Source: Canibacter sp052085365 (GTDB lineage Bacteria > Actinomycetota > Actinomycetes > Actinomycetales > Microbacteriaceae). From it: DNA of 64,000 nt. The notes beneath the pieces are model-generated. The model was not told the DNA's origin. It saw only the letters and a program-made list of their open reading frames with translations, and did not search any database. The translations under genes and the position numbers were made by a program. The stretch lies in NCBI GenBank assembly GCA_052085365.1, contig JBQDFP010000002.1, positions 62,001 to 126,000 on the forward strand. The letters are read 5' to 3'. Within the stretch, counting starts at the first letter, position 1. Each line of letters opens with the position of its first letter. Shown here piece after piece: positions 34,475 to 43,292 of this stretch.

Positions 34475-35127
34475 ATGGGCTGAGTGTCGGAACCCTCTTT
34501 ACTGGGATTGGTGCGGGGCTCGGCATCACCATTGTCTTGACCGTGGTTTCGTTCGTAGTCGGTGCAGTGGTTGCGGTTCCGCTCGCGCTTGCCCGAGCCT
34601 CGAAGTTGAAAATTCTGCGGTGGCCGGTCATTGTCTATATTGATATCTGCCGTGGTGTCCCACCGTTGGTGTGGCTGCTGATCATTTATTACGGCATCAG
34701 CCCTATCATCGCGCTTGAGCCGCTGCCTGCCGCGCTTATCGGGCTCAGTCTCATCTCGAGTGCATATCTCGCAGAGAACTTTAGAGCTGGCATCGAAAAC
34801 GTTGCCAAAGGACAACGCGAAGCCGCTATGGCACTTGGAATCACTCCGTCAAACCAGTTTTGGCGAGTGGTGGCGCCTCAGGCCATTAACCTGGCGCTGC
34901 CTCCGTCAACGTCGTATGCGGTCAGCCTCTTGAAGGACAGTGCGAAGGCATCGATCATCGGTGTCGCCGATGTGATCTTTATTGCACAGCTTGAAGTCTC
35001 ACGCGGGTCGTCTGCGGTCATCGTATTCTCCGTGGCCGCAGCCCTGTACCTCCTGGTGGGTACGCCACTGTCGTACTTCTCACGGTGGGTTGATAAAGCA
35101 ATCCGTATGAAGGTGGTGACCGTATGA
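34471..35127 (+). CDS. Polar amino-acid ABC permease, first subunit
   Basis: 218 residues, HisMQ family with about five membrane helices. The signature is YIDICRGVPPLVWLLIIYYG, and the docking loop is GQREAAMALGITPSNQFWRVVAPQA. Coupled by ATGA overlaps to the ATPase before it and the second permease after it; the two permeases presumably form a heterodimer. Confidence 0.92.
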   Translation: MNGLSVGTLFTGIGAGLGITIVLTVVSFVVGAVVAVPLALARASKLKILRWPVIVYIDICRGVPPLVWLLIIYYGISPIIALEPLPAALIGLSLISSAYLAENFRAGIENVAKGQREAAMALGITPSNQFWRVVAPQAINLALPPSTSYAVSLLKDSAKASIIGVADVIFIAQLEVSRGSSAVIVFSVAAALYLLVGTPLSYFSRWVDKAIRMKVVTV

Positions 35128-35774
35128 TTTTCGAGCGTTGGGCCGAATGGTTCCCACAGCTTCTTGAAGGACTCGGCGTATCTCTGCTGCTGACGTTATT
35201 TGTCGCGCTCGTAGGTTTTCCACTCGGGCTCGTTTTCGGACTGCTGAGTACGCACAAGAACCGCGTAATCCGCACGATATTCATTATCTTCATCGAAATT
35301 CTGCGGGGTATTCCACTCCTTGCGGTGATCTACCTGCTTTACTATGGGCTGCCAAGTAGCGGCATCACCCTGACGGGTTTCACCACCATGGTGATCGCGC
35401 ACGGTCTCAACCAGGCCGCATACTCCAGTGAAGTGTTCCGCGCGGGTATTCTTCACGTTGGGGCGGGGCAGCGCGAAGCCTTCGCCAGTCTCGGTATCAC
35501 GCCAACAAAAGGTTTCTTCCACATTGTGCTGCCGCAAGCATTTCGAGCAATTATTGGACCGCTCATGTCATTGCTGATCATGGCGTTCCAATCCAGCTCG
35601 CTAGCATATGCGATCGGAGTGGGAGAGCTCACCATGAAGGCTTTCTCAATCGGTGCAATGACATTCCAGTACTTCAATGTGCTGGCCCTTGCGGGAGTGA
35701 TTTACGCGGTGATCTGCGTAACTTCATCACGAATTGCGTCAAACGTGGAGGAGCGACTCAAAGCCTCGACTTAG
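35124..35774 (+). CDS. Polar amino-acid ABC permease, second subunit
   Basis: 216 residues, HisMQ family. Signature IFIEILRGIPLLAVIYLLYYG and docking loop GQREAFASLGITPTKGFFHIVLPQA. It starts in the stop of the first permease. After its stop an 85-base gap leads to a flavin oxidase, suggesting one operon for uptake and oxidation of an amine or amino acid. Confidence 0.92.
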   Translation: MIFERWAEWFPQLLEGLGVSLLLTLFVALVGFPLGLVFGLLSTHKNRVIRTIFIIFIEILRGIPLLAVIYLLYYGLPSSGITLTGFTTMVIAHGLNQAAYSSEVFRAGILHVGAGQREAFASLGITPTKGFFHIVLPQAFRAIIGPLMSLLIMAFQSSSLAYAIGVGELTMKAFSIGAMTFQYFNVLALAGVIYAVICVTSSRIASNVEERLKAST

Positions 35775-35859
35775 CAGTTCACCAACTTCAGCTCACTCAT
35801 ACGGCGACCATAGCCCAGCTTTGCTCTGCCAAAAAACGGACATCGAAACGAGAATAACC

Positions 35860-37065
35860 ATGAAAATTGGGGTCATCGGGCTCGGAGCCATCGGCTCACA
35901 AGTTCTCTGGCAACTCAGCCAATCACCCGACACCGACGTCACCGGGTTCGAGAGTGGATTCATCGGCCACCCCTTCGCCGGGGCAGGCGGAGAAGGTCGA
36001 CTCTTCAGAAATCTGGAACTTACCAACAGCGGGTATATGCCGCTTATTGCACGCTCAGAGGAACTCTGGTCCAGACTACAAACCGATAGCGGGCGCAGGC
36101 TGCGCAAGCTTGAAGGGGTCTTGTTGCTCGGAGGAGAACACGATCTGCAGCTAGCTCACGCAAGAACCATGGGAGACGAATGGGGCCTCCCGCACGAGGT
36201 GCTTGAAGCACACGAACTACGCACCCGCTTCCCACAGTTCACAATTGCAGATGATGATCTGGCTGTATGGGACACGGGTGGCGGGGTGATCGCACCAGAA
36301 CGCAGCATTGCGGTTGCGGTGAACTGCGCAAAAGAAAACGGAGCAAGTGTACGTGATCACACCCGAGTGACGGCGATTGATGACCGGACTGATGGTGTGA
36401 CCGTGACACTTGAATCGGGGGAGGCGTTGGACTTCGATCGTGTGGTCGTCGCCTGCGGCGGCTGGACAACAAAGCTCGTGCCCGAATTGCGCAACTGGAT
36501 AGTCACCAGACGCCTTACCTCGCTCTGGTTCGCCGGTGCGAACGATCACGCACTCAAAGGACTCCCGCCATTTATGCGCGTTGCGCCATCGTACTGCTAC
36601 GGCATTCCTAACGAGGACGGTCAACTCGTCAAACTCGGTCTCGGGTTCAACGACCACACGGTCACCGGGGACCCCGACGCGGTGCCTCGCTCGCTCGATC
36701 ACGTAAGCGCGCAAGATGAAATCGACAAATTTGCGTGGATCATTAACGACCTGCTCCCGGGCCTCGACCCGAATCCGGTACGACTCGAAACATATATCGA
36801 AAGCTACACGCGGTCGATGCATGAATATATGCGCGTCCCCGACGGTAAACACAACACGGTCGTGCTGAGCGGTTTCTCGGGCCACGGATTCAAGCTCGCG
36901 CCCGCACTCGGTGAGATCGGCGCAGACCTCGCACGTGGAAATACGCCTCGTTTTGACCTGAGTTTCTTAACCCATGCCGAACCGGTGTTTTCAATCACTG
37001 ATCCGCTCACTGGTACCACCACGCATAACCCGGTCGTCGCTTCAGCCGGAACACGTGCCAACTGA
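35860..37065 (+). CDS. FAD-dependent amine/amino-acid oxidase (DAO, sarcosine-oxidase-like)
   Basis: 401 residues. The N-terminal dinucleotide fold reads GVIGLGAIGSQVLWQLS, the C-terminal flavin segment GFSGHGFKLAPALGEIGADLA, both typical of monomeric sarcosine oxidase/SolA-type enzymes. The Cys that binds flavin covalently in those enzymes is not evident at the matching YIESYTRSMHEYM segment. ATG 35860 has only a weak purine-rich site. It follows the amino-acid importer and precedes a HAD hydrolase, so it likely oxidises the imported compound, releasing an amine, aldehyde or keto acid. Confidence 0.85.
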   Translation: MKIGVIGLGAIGSQVLWQLSQSPDTDVTGFESGFIGHPFAGAGGEGRLFRNLELTNSGYMPLIARSEELWSRLQTDSGRRLRKLEGVLLLGGEHDLQLAHARTMGDEWGLPHEVLEAHELRTRFPQFTIADDDLAVWDTGGGVIAPERSIAVAVNCAKENGASVRDHTRVTAIDDRTDGVTVTLESGEALDFDRVVVACGGWTTKLVPELRNWIVTRRLTSLWFAGANDHALKGLPPFMRVAPSYCYGIPNEDGQLVKLGLGFNDHTVTGDPDAVPRSLDHVSAQDEIDKFAWIINDLLPGLDPNPVRLETYIESYTRSMHEYMRVPDGKHNTVVLSGFSGHGFKLAPALGEIGADLARGNTPRFDLSFLTHAEPVFSITDPLTGTTTHNPVVASAGTRAN

Positions 37066-37108
37066 TCCACCCCACGACACCAATAACCTCAACAACAAAG
37101 GAAAGAAG

Positions 37109-37783
37109 ATGAGCAGTAACACTCCGATCGCAACATTCGATTGCTACCGAACCCTCATTGACTTTGATCTCAACAAGCTCGCACTGCCAATTGTGCAGGA
37201 GCGTCTCGATGAGGTCGGAATCAACCACGATGAGTTCCTCGATAACCTTCGTGTGATTCGATTCCACGCAGTCGCCGAGGGCCCATACCGTCGCTACCAG
37301 AACATCGTGCGCGAAACTCTCGAGACGACAATGCTGCTACACGGTGCTCGGTGGGACGACAAATTCGGTGACGAGCTTGTTGAACAGGCGAAAGACTTCC
37401 CGGTATTCCCCGAGGTACCTGAAGCACTGCAGAAGCTCAAAGATAAGGGCGTCGAACTTGCAATTATCACGAACTCTGACCGCGACTTCATTCCGTACCA
37501 TGTGAAAACTATTGGTATTGACTTCGACTACGTGCTGACGGCAGAAGACGCAGGTTGGTACAAGCCACGTCCGGGCGCGTTTGAGTACCTGTTCCAGACA
37601 ATCGACCGTGACCCGAGCCTCATCACTCACGTCGCGCAGGGCTGGGAATACGACATTATGCCAGCGAAGAAGTACGGTGTGCGCCGCATCTGGGTGAACC
37701 GTTACGGCTTCGACGGCAGTGACTTCTACCAGCCGTACCACGAAATCCCAGACCTATCGTCACTTCCTGACTACTGGGACTAG
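37109..37783 (+). CDS. HAD-family type II (haloacid-dehalogenase-like) hydrolase
   Basis: 224 residues. Nucleophile Asp in TFDCYRTLIDF (about residue 11), second motif ITNSDRDF, Lys in YKPRPGAFEYLF, and a last motif with WEYDIMPAKKYGVRRIWVNRYG, as in L-2-haloacid dehalogenase-like proteins. AAAGGAAAG precedes ATG 37109. It is the last gene of the amino-acid/oxidase operon. Halogen removal is possible but the family has many other small substrates. Confidence 0.85.
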   Translation: MSSNTPIATFDCYRTLIDFDLNKLALPIVQERLDEVGINHDEFLDNLRVIRFHAVAEGPYRRYQNIVRETLETTMLLHGARWDDKFGDELVEQAKDFPVFPEVPEALQKLKDKGVELAIITNSDRDFIPYHVKTIGIDFDYVLTAEDAGWYKPRPGAFEYLFQTIDRDPSLITHVAQGWEYDIMPAKKYGVRRIWVNRYGFDGSDFYQPYHEIPDLSSLPDYWD

Positions 37784-37795
37784 GCACACAACTTT

Positions 37796-37837
37796 CGTGC
37801 CCGCTTTGCCTGAGCCGAATCAGGCAGGGCGGGTACG
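37796..37837. terminator. Bidirectional terminator between HAD and GntR genes
   Basis: An 18-bp stem (CGTGCCCGCTTTGCCTGA with TCAGGCAGGGCGGGTACG, a few G-T pairs) has a 6-base loop and sits between two convergent genes. Confidence 0.75.
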
Positions 37838-37853
37838 TTCGTATCCAGAACGA

Positions 37854-38543
37854 TTAGCTTGCAGCAGCTGCTTCACCGCGTTGCAGAATTTCACGCAGGC
37901 GGCAGTGATTTTGCTCAATATGTTCAGTAATCAAACCGATCGCAAGATTGCGATTGCCTGAAGCGACAGCCTCATAAATCGAACCGTGCGACTCGACAAT
38001 TGGGCCCTCAGGGTAGAGGAACTCCTGATCTTCATGCGAAAGCACAGTGAGATAAAACACGAGTTCTTTTCGCAGCAGACTATAGAAGGTGCTGATGCGT
38101 TCGCTGTCGAGAAGATCCACAATGGCTTGATGAAACTCGAGGTCCGCTTCAACAATACGTTTTGAATCGTGAGTGTCTGCAGCCGTTACGAGTCGTTCAA
38201 ACGACTCACGTAATCCTTCAAGGGGCTCATCTTCTGGTGGATCGTTCAGTGCGCTCGTCTCGAGGTGCAGACGCGTGCGATAGAGGTCATCAAGATCGGC
38301 CACGTTCGGTTTCGACACAACCGAACCTCGGTGCATCTCATAGGTAACCAGGCGACTTTGTTCAAGCAGCCGAATCGCTTCACGCACAGAATTTCTTGAC
38401 GACCCGAGCCGCTTCGCGAGCGCTGTTTCAGGCAGGCGCTGGCCAGCCGTAAGCTTGCCTGTAATGATCTCTTGCATCAATACATCGGCAATGCTTTCAG
38501 CCGTGCTTGCGCGGCTTTCTACGCTTGGTTCGATCTGCGACAT
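37854..38543 (-). CDS. GntR-family (FCD) transcriptional regulator of the gab/prp region
   Basis: 229 residues. The winged helix reads RLPETALAKRLGSSRNSVREAIRLLEQSRLV (in part). The FCD domain has histidines in ADLEFHQAIVD, VESHGSIYEAVASG and TEHIEQNH. It diverges from the aldehyde dehydrogenase/aminotransferase genes. A TTGT-N3-ACAA site lies 50 bases upstream of its own start and another about 185 bases upstream, near the divergent promoter. Probably an autoregulated repressor that senses a pathway acid. Confidence 0.88.
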   Translation of the reverse strand: MSQIEPSVESRASTAESIADVLMQEIITGKLTAGQRLPETALAKRLGSSRNSVREAIRLLEQSRLVTYEMHRGSVVSKPNVADLDDLYRTRLHLETSALNDPPEDEPLEGLRESFERLVTAADTHDSKRIVEADLEFHQAIVDLLDSERISTFYSLLRKELVFYLTVLSHEDQEFLYPEGPIVESHGSIYEAVASGNRNLAIGLITEHIEQNHCRLREILQRGEAAAAS

Positions 38544-38592
38544 GGTGGGGTAATAATCTGTGTCAGTGTGAGAAAAATGATCTACCGCAGGA

Positions 38593-38603
38593 TTGTACTA
38601 CAA
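38593..38603. promoter_or_regulatory. Operator TTGTACTACAA upstream of the GntR gene
   Basis: TTGT-ACT-ACAA has the FadR/FCD operator form and differs by one base from the sites at 38727 and 12284. It lies in the leader or promoter of the minus-strand regulator gene, suggesting autoregulation. Confidence 0.6.
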
Positions 38604-38726
38604 AACTTCGAATCCTGGATCAGTGTGTTTACTTACCGAATCCTGAATTTGTACTGAATCCGTGCGGATATTTCGTGTTTCCAAGGTGCCGGCTTGTAAG
38701 ATTTGAAACAGCTTGATATTCTCAAG

Positions 38727-38737
38727 TTGTCCTACAA
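38727..38737. promoter_or_regulatory. Operator TTGTCCTACAA upstream of the gabD-like gene
   Basis: The 15-base string AAGTTGTCCTACAAA at 38724-38738 is identical to that at 12281-12295 in front of the TRAP genes. TTGATA at 38713 may be the -35 element, placing the operator inside the promoter. Confidence 0.68.
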
Positions 38738-38814
38738 ACTATTTATCTTGGTCGAGGGTGCTCAAGCGTGTGCCTCACACGTCCCATGACACCCGAGCAT
38801 TTCGAGAGGATCAC

Positions 38815-40296
38815 ATGAGCATCACCACAGCGGCAACTGAAACAGTGCGTGCCTCCGACGACGCACTGGCAACGCTTCCGAACTATAAGAACGCCGAGCC
38901 AGGCACGAACGAGTTCGAGATTCTGGACCCGTCAACCGAAGAACGCATTGCCGTACTGCCAAGCTACGACACTCATTACGCGCTGGAGCAGGTCGGAATT
39001 GCCGACACAGCAGGTCGTGACTGGGCGAAAACCACCCCGCGTCATCGTTCTGATGTGCTCCACAACGTTTACGCTGTGCTCATCGAAAACAAAGACCGAC
39101 TCGCGCTGATTATCTCGCGTGAAATGGGCAAAACTCTCGCAGAAGCCAAGGGTGAAGTCCAGTACGCAGCAGACTACGTACGTCTCTACGCTGACGAACT
39201 GCTGCACCCGGCAGGCGGCTACCGCGACAACCCTGCGGGCGGCTCAACGATTCTCACAAAGCGTTCACCTATCGGCCTTGCAGTGCTGATCGCACCGTGG
39301 AACTTCCCGATGGCGATGATCACCCGCAAGATCGCACCCGCGCTCGCCGCTGGCTGCGCGTCAGTCATCAAACCCGCAAGCCTCACCCCGCTCACCACAC
39401 TGCTCGTCGTGGAACTCATGGCAGAAGCCGGTGTGCCCCGTGAACTCATGCGCGTCGTGACAACCAAAGACTCGAGCGGCTTTAGCGAAGCGGTGCTCAC
39501 CGACCCTCGCGTGCGTAAGGTGTCCTTCACCGGTTCGACTGGTGTGGGCTCAACCCTGCTCGAGCTCGCTGCGAAAAACGTCATCAAATCATCAATGGAA
39601 CTCGGCGGTAACGCACCCTTCATCGTGTTTGACGACGCAGATCTTGATCGTGCCGTAGAAGGTGCATACCTCGCAAAAATGCGTAACGGTGGCCAGTCTT
39701 GCATCGCAGCAAACCGCTTCTACGTCCAGGACGGTATTGCCGACGACTTTGTTGCAGCGTTCTCAGAGAGAATGGCTAGCGCGACTGTCGGTCATGCGCT
39801 CGCAGACGGCGTAGACCTCGGCCCCCTCGTGGATCGCCGCGCAGTTGATCGCATCACCGGCCTCGTGAAAGATGCAACCGATCGTGGTGCTGAACTCACC
39901 GCGGGTGGGTCAGCGCCAGAAGGCAAAGGCTACTTCTTTGAACCGACTGTGCTCGACAAAGTACCTGCAGACGCAGACATCTCGAACACTGAAGTATTCG
40001 GTCCCGTTGCTGCAATCAGCCGCTTCTCAAGCCAGGCAGAAGTGCTCGAGAAATCGAACGACACCGAATACGGTCTCGCAAGCTACGTGTTCTCAGAAAA
40101 CATTGACCGCGCCCTGAACGTTGCCGACGCCCTCGAATCGGGCCTCGTTGGCATCAACCTCGGTGTCCCATCAAACCCATACGCACCATTTGGTGGCGTA
40201 AAAGCATCAGGTCTCGGCCGCGAAGGCAGCGAAGAAGGCCTCGAAGAATACCAAGAGATTCGTTTCTATAACGTCGCACGTCGCGAAACGAACTAA
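38815..40296 (+). CDS. gabD: NAD(P)-dependent succinate-semialdehyde-type dehydrogenase
   Basis: 493 residues. ALDH motifs: IAPWNFPMAMITRKIAPALAAG, FTGSTGVGSTLLE, ELGGNAPFIVFDDADLDRAV and the catalytic Cys in GGQSCIAANR; this context is that of GabD-like enzymes. ATG 38815 follows GAGAGGA; the open frame upstream runs through the operator and is not coding. The next gene is a GabT-like aminotransferase, so together they can turn 4-aminobutyrate into succinate. A related omega-amino acid such as 3-aminoisobutyrate is also possible given the prp genes downstream. Confidence 0.88.
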   Translation: MSITTAATETVRASDDALATLPNYKNAEPGTNEFEILDPSTEERIAVLPSYDTHYALEQVGIADTAGRDWAKTTPRHRSDVLHNVYAVLIENKDRLALIISREMGKTLAEAKGEVQYAADYVRLYADELLHPAGGYRDNPAGGSTILTKRSPIGLAVLIAPWNFPMAMITRKIAPALAAGCASVIKPASLTPLTTLLVVELMAEAGVPRELMRVVTTKDSSGFSEAVLTDPRVRKVSFTGSTGVGSTLLELAAKNVIKSSMELGGNAPFIVFDDADLDRAVEGAYLAKMRNGGQSCIAANRFYVQDGIADDFVAAFSERMASATVGHALADGVDLGPLVDRRAVDRITGLVKDATDRGAELTAGGSAPEGKGYFFEPTVLDKVPADADISNTEVFGPVAAISRFSSQAEVLEKSNDTEYGLASYVFSENIDRALNVADALESGLVGINLGVPSNPYAPFGGVKASGLGREGSEEGLEEYQEIRFYNVARRETN

Positions 40297-40327
40297 GCAC
40301 TCGATACTCAGTAGGAGACTCAACAAC

Positions 40328-41629
40328 ATGTCATCACGCATTAAAACTGAACTTCCCGGACCAAAGTCGCAGGCGATCCACGACGAAAAGCTGCAGTATG
40401 TAGCTAACGCTGTGGCTCCCGCTCTGCCGGTCTACGTTGACCACGCCGACGGCTCCGTCATCACCGACGTAGACGGCAACGAACTGCTTGACTTTGCTTC
40501 AGGCATTGGCGTCATCTCGTTCGGTCACGGCACCGGTAACGAATCGATGAAAGCTCAGATCGACAAGTTCACCCACACTTTGTTCACGATCGCACCCTAC
40601 GATCTCTACGTGCAGGTGTGCCGCGAACTCGATCAGCTCGCACCCGGCGACTTTGAAAAGAAAACTGCACTCAGCTCAACCGGCGCAGAAGCAATCGAAA
40701 ACGCTATCAAAGTGGCACGCTCATACACCGGCCGGAACGGTATCGCCGTTGTCGACCACGCATACCACGGTCGCACCAACCTCACCCTCGGGCTGAACTA
40801 CAAGGCACTGCCGTACTCAAGCGGTGCAGGCCCACGCCAGGGTGAAATCTACCGCGCACAGAACTCATACAAGTTCCGTGACGGCAAAGACGGTCAGACC
40901 GCTGCGCGCGATGCAATCGCCTACCTCGAGAAAATTTCGGGCGCATCAAACCTCGCCTGCATCCTGATCGAACCGATCCAGGGCGAAGGCGGCGTTATCG
41001 TTCCCGAAGACGGCTTCTTGAGCACGCTGCAGGAATGGGCTCGCGAAAACGGCATCGTCGTAATTGCCGACGAAATCCAGACCGGCCTCGGCCGCACCGG
41101 CACCGTGTTCGCAAGTGAGCACTTCGGTTTCGAGCCTGACCTCGTCGTGACGGCGAAAGCTATTGGCGCTGGCATCCCGCTGTCGGCAGTCACCGGCCGC
41201 AAAGAAATTATGGACGCAATGGCAGCCGGCTCACTCTCGGGAACCTTCAGTGGTAACCCGGTCGGCTGTGCAGCAGCGCTCGACGTCTTCAAACTGCTTC
41301 GTGACGACGAAGTGCTCGCACACGGCAAGAAGATCGGCGAAAAGATCCAGGCTGGCCTGAAAGAACTGCAGCAAAAGCATCCCGTTATTGGTGACGTACG
41401 TGGCCTCGGCGCCCTGCACGGCATCGAACTGGTGAACGAAGACGGCACCCCGAACGGCGCTGCATTCAAAGCGCTGCACGCTGGTTGCGCAAAGCGTGGT
41501 CTGCTCGTGCTGCCTGGCGGCAGCGACGGTCACGTGCTGCGTTTGCTCCCGGCAGTCAACATTTCAGAGGAGCTTGTCGACGAAGCGCTTCAGATCTTGG
41601 GCGACGCGCTCGCAGACCTGGACAGCTAA
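40328..41629 (+). CDS. gabT: 4-aminobutyrate-type aminotransferase (class III)
   Basis: 433 residues. Class III motifs: DVDGNELLDFASGIGVISFGH, SSTGAEAIENAIKVAR, HAYHGRTNLTLGL, ILIEPIQGEGG, IADEIQTGLGRTG and the PLP lysine in TAKAIGAGIPLSAV. AGGAGAC lies upstream of ATG 40328, 31 bases after the dehydrogenase. It moves an omega-amino group to 2-oxoglutarate, giving the semialdehyde used by the preceding enzyme. A strong hairpin follows. Confidence 0.9.
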   Translation: MSSRIKTELPGPKSQAIHDEKLQYVANAVAPALPVYVDHADGSVITDVDGNELLDFASGIGVISFGHGTGNESMKAQIDKFTHTLFTIAPYDLYVQVCRELDQLAPGDFEKKTALSSTGAEAIENAIKVARSYTGRNGIAVVDHAYHGRTNLTLGLNYKALPYSSGAGPRQGEIYRAQNSYKFRDGKDGQTAARDAIAYLEKISGASNLACILIEPIQGEGGVIVPEDGFLSTLQEWARENGIVVIADEIQTGLGRTGTVFASEHFGFEPDLVVTAKAIGAGIPLSAVTGRKEIMDAMAAGSLSGTFSGNPVGCAAALDVFKLLRDDEVLAHGKKIGEKIQAGLKELQQKHPVIGDVRGLGALHGIELVNEDGTPNGAAFKALHAGCAKRGLLVLPGGSDGHVLRLLPAVNISEELVDEALQILGDALADLDS

Positions 41630-41655
41630 TACGGCGTCATTCCTGCACCTCGTGT

Positions 41656-41700
41656 AACACCGTGGGCGGCATACTTCACTGGTATGCCGCCCACGGTGTT
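41656..41700 (+). terminator. Strong terminator between gabT-like and prpD
   Basis: A perfect 19-bp stem (41656-41674 with 41682-41700; core CACCGTGGGCGGCATAC) with a 7-base loop, followed by TTG. It suggests that prpD-prpB-prpC are mostly transcribed separately, although no distinct promoter is obvious in the 68 bases that remain. Confidence 0.88.
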
Positions 41701-41768
41701 TTGATGTGAAGCCACGGTTATGGGGAGCAAACTCAGATAACGTGGGAGAGGTAACTGAAGGGATTTCA

Positions 41769-43292
41769 ATGACGCAAAAGCATTCGGTTCGCGTATACCG
41801 CTCCGAAGAGAACCTTGCCCGTGACGACCAGTTAGCGTGGAAGATCGCTGAAGTTGCATCCGACCCTGTCGAGGTAGACGAAGACGTCACCGGCATGATC
41901 ATCAACCGCATCATCGATAACGCCGCTGTCGCAGCAGCATCACTCAACCGAGCGCCCATCATTGCCGCCAGGGCACAAGCGCTCACACACCCCGCATCAA
42001 CCGGAGGCGCAGGGGCAACAATCTTTGGCCTCGAAGCCGAAACCACCAGCCCCGAATGGGCTGCGTGGGCAAATGGCGTCGCCGTGCGCGAACTCGATTA
42101 TCATGACACATTCCTCGCGGCCGAATACTCACACCCGGGTGACAACATTCCACCTATTCTTGCGGTCGCGCAGCACACTGGCGCGGACGGTGCAGCGCTG
42201 GTACGCGGTATTGCTACCGGATACGAAATTCAAATGGATCTCGTGCGTGCAATCTGCCTGCATAAACACAAAATCGACCATGTTGCCCACCTGGGTCCCT
42301 CTGCGGCTGCCGGAATAGGCACACTCCTCGCGCTCAACCCTGAAATCGTGTACCAGGCAGTCTCGCAAGCGTTGCACACCACCACGGCAACCCGTCAAAG
42401 CCGGAAAGGTGAAATCTCGACCTGGAAAGCACATGCTCCCGCCTTCGCAGGCAAGATGGCAGTGGAAGCGGTTGACCGTGCCATGCGTGGACAAACCTCA
42501 CCGTCACCCATATATGAAGGCGAAGATGGTGTGATTGCGTGGCTGCTGGATGGGCCCGACGCACACTACGAAGTTCCGCTGCCGGTCACGGGCGAATCAA
42601 AACGAGCCATTCTCGACTCGTACACGAAAGAACACTCCGCTGAATATCAAGCACAGGCGTGGATCGATCTCGCACGAAAACTGCACAGTGAACGACCCGA
42701 ACTTACCGACCCGGGTAACATTGCCAAGATTGTGCTCCACACGAGCCATCACACGCATTTTGTGATCGGGTCTGGCGCTAATGATCCACAAAAATATGAC
42801 CCGGCAGCATCACGAGAAACGCTCGACCACTCAATCCCGTACATCTTCGCCGTAGCGCTGCAAGACGGAGGCTGGCACCATGTTGACTCGTATACTCCCG
42901 AACGTGCGGGACGCGCAGACACGGTCGAACTCTGGCACAAGATCACGACTGCAGAAGACCCCGAATGGACCAGACGCTACCATTCAGATGACCCTGACGA
43001 GAAAGCATTCGGCGGTCGCGTCGAAATCATCCTCCAAAACGGCGAAACGATCACCGATGAAATCGCAGTTGCGGACGCACATCCACTGGGAGCACGACCC
43101 TTCGTGCGAGAAAACTACATTCATAAATTCCGACAGTTGGCAGAACCCATACTGCAGGAATCTGAAATTGAACGCTTCTTAGGGCTGGTAGAACGACTGC
43201 CAGAGCTGACGGCGAGTGAAGTCGGAGAACTCAACATTGTGACCAAGACCGGTCGGCTAGACCTGCAGACCCCAACGGAGGGACTCTTCTAA
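41769..43292 (+). CDS. prpD: MmgE/PrpD-family 2-methylcitrate dehydratase
   Basis: 507 residues. Family features: SLNRAPIIAARAQALTHP, GVAVRELDYHDTFLAAEYSHPGDNIPPILAVAQ, GYEIQMDLVRAICLHKHKIDHVAHLG and REFHxH-like HTTTATRQSRKGEISTWKAHAPAFAGKMAVEA. ATG 41769 has AAGGGA seven bases upstream; the frame opens earlier at 41706 without support. PrpD dehydrates 2-methylcitrate in propionyl-CoA breakdown. The stop overlaps prpB (TAATG). Confidence 0.92.
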   Translation: MTQKHSVRVYRSEENLARDDQLAWKIAEVASDPVEVDEDVTGMIINRIIDNAAVAAASLNRAPIIAARAQALTHPASTGGAGATIFGLEAETTSPEWAAWANGVAVRELDYHDTFLAAEYSHPGDNIPPILAVAQHTGADGAALVRGIATGYEIQMDLVRAICLHKHKIDHVAHLGPSAAAGIGTLLALNPEIVYQAVSQALHTTTATRQSRKGEISTWKAHAPAFAGKMAVEAVDRAMRGQTSPSPIYEGEDGVIAWLLDGPDAHYEVPLPVTGESKRAILDSYTKEHSAEYQAQAWIDLARKLHSERPELTDPGNIAKIVLHTSHHTHFVIGSGANDPQKYDPAASRETLDHSIPYIFAVALQDGGWHHVDSYTPERAGRADTVELWHKITTAEDPEWTRRYHSDDPDEKAFGGRVEIILQNGETITDEIAVADAHPLGARPFVRENYIHKFRQLAEPILQESEIERFLGLVERLPELTASEVGELNIVTKTGRLDLQTPTEGLF

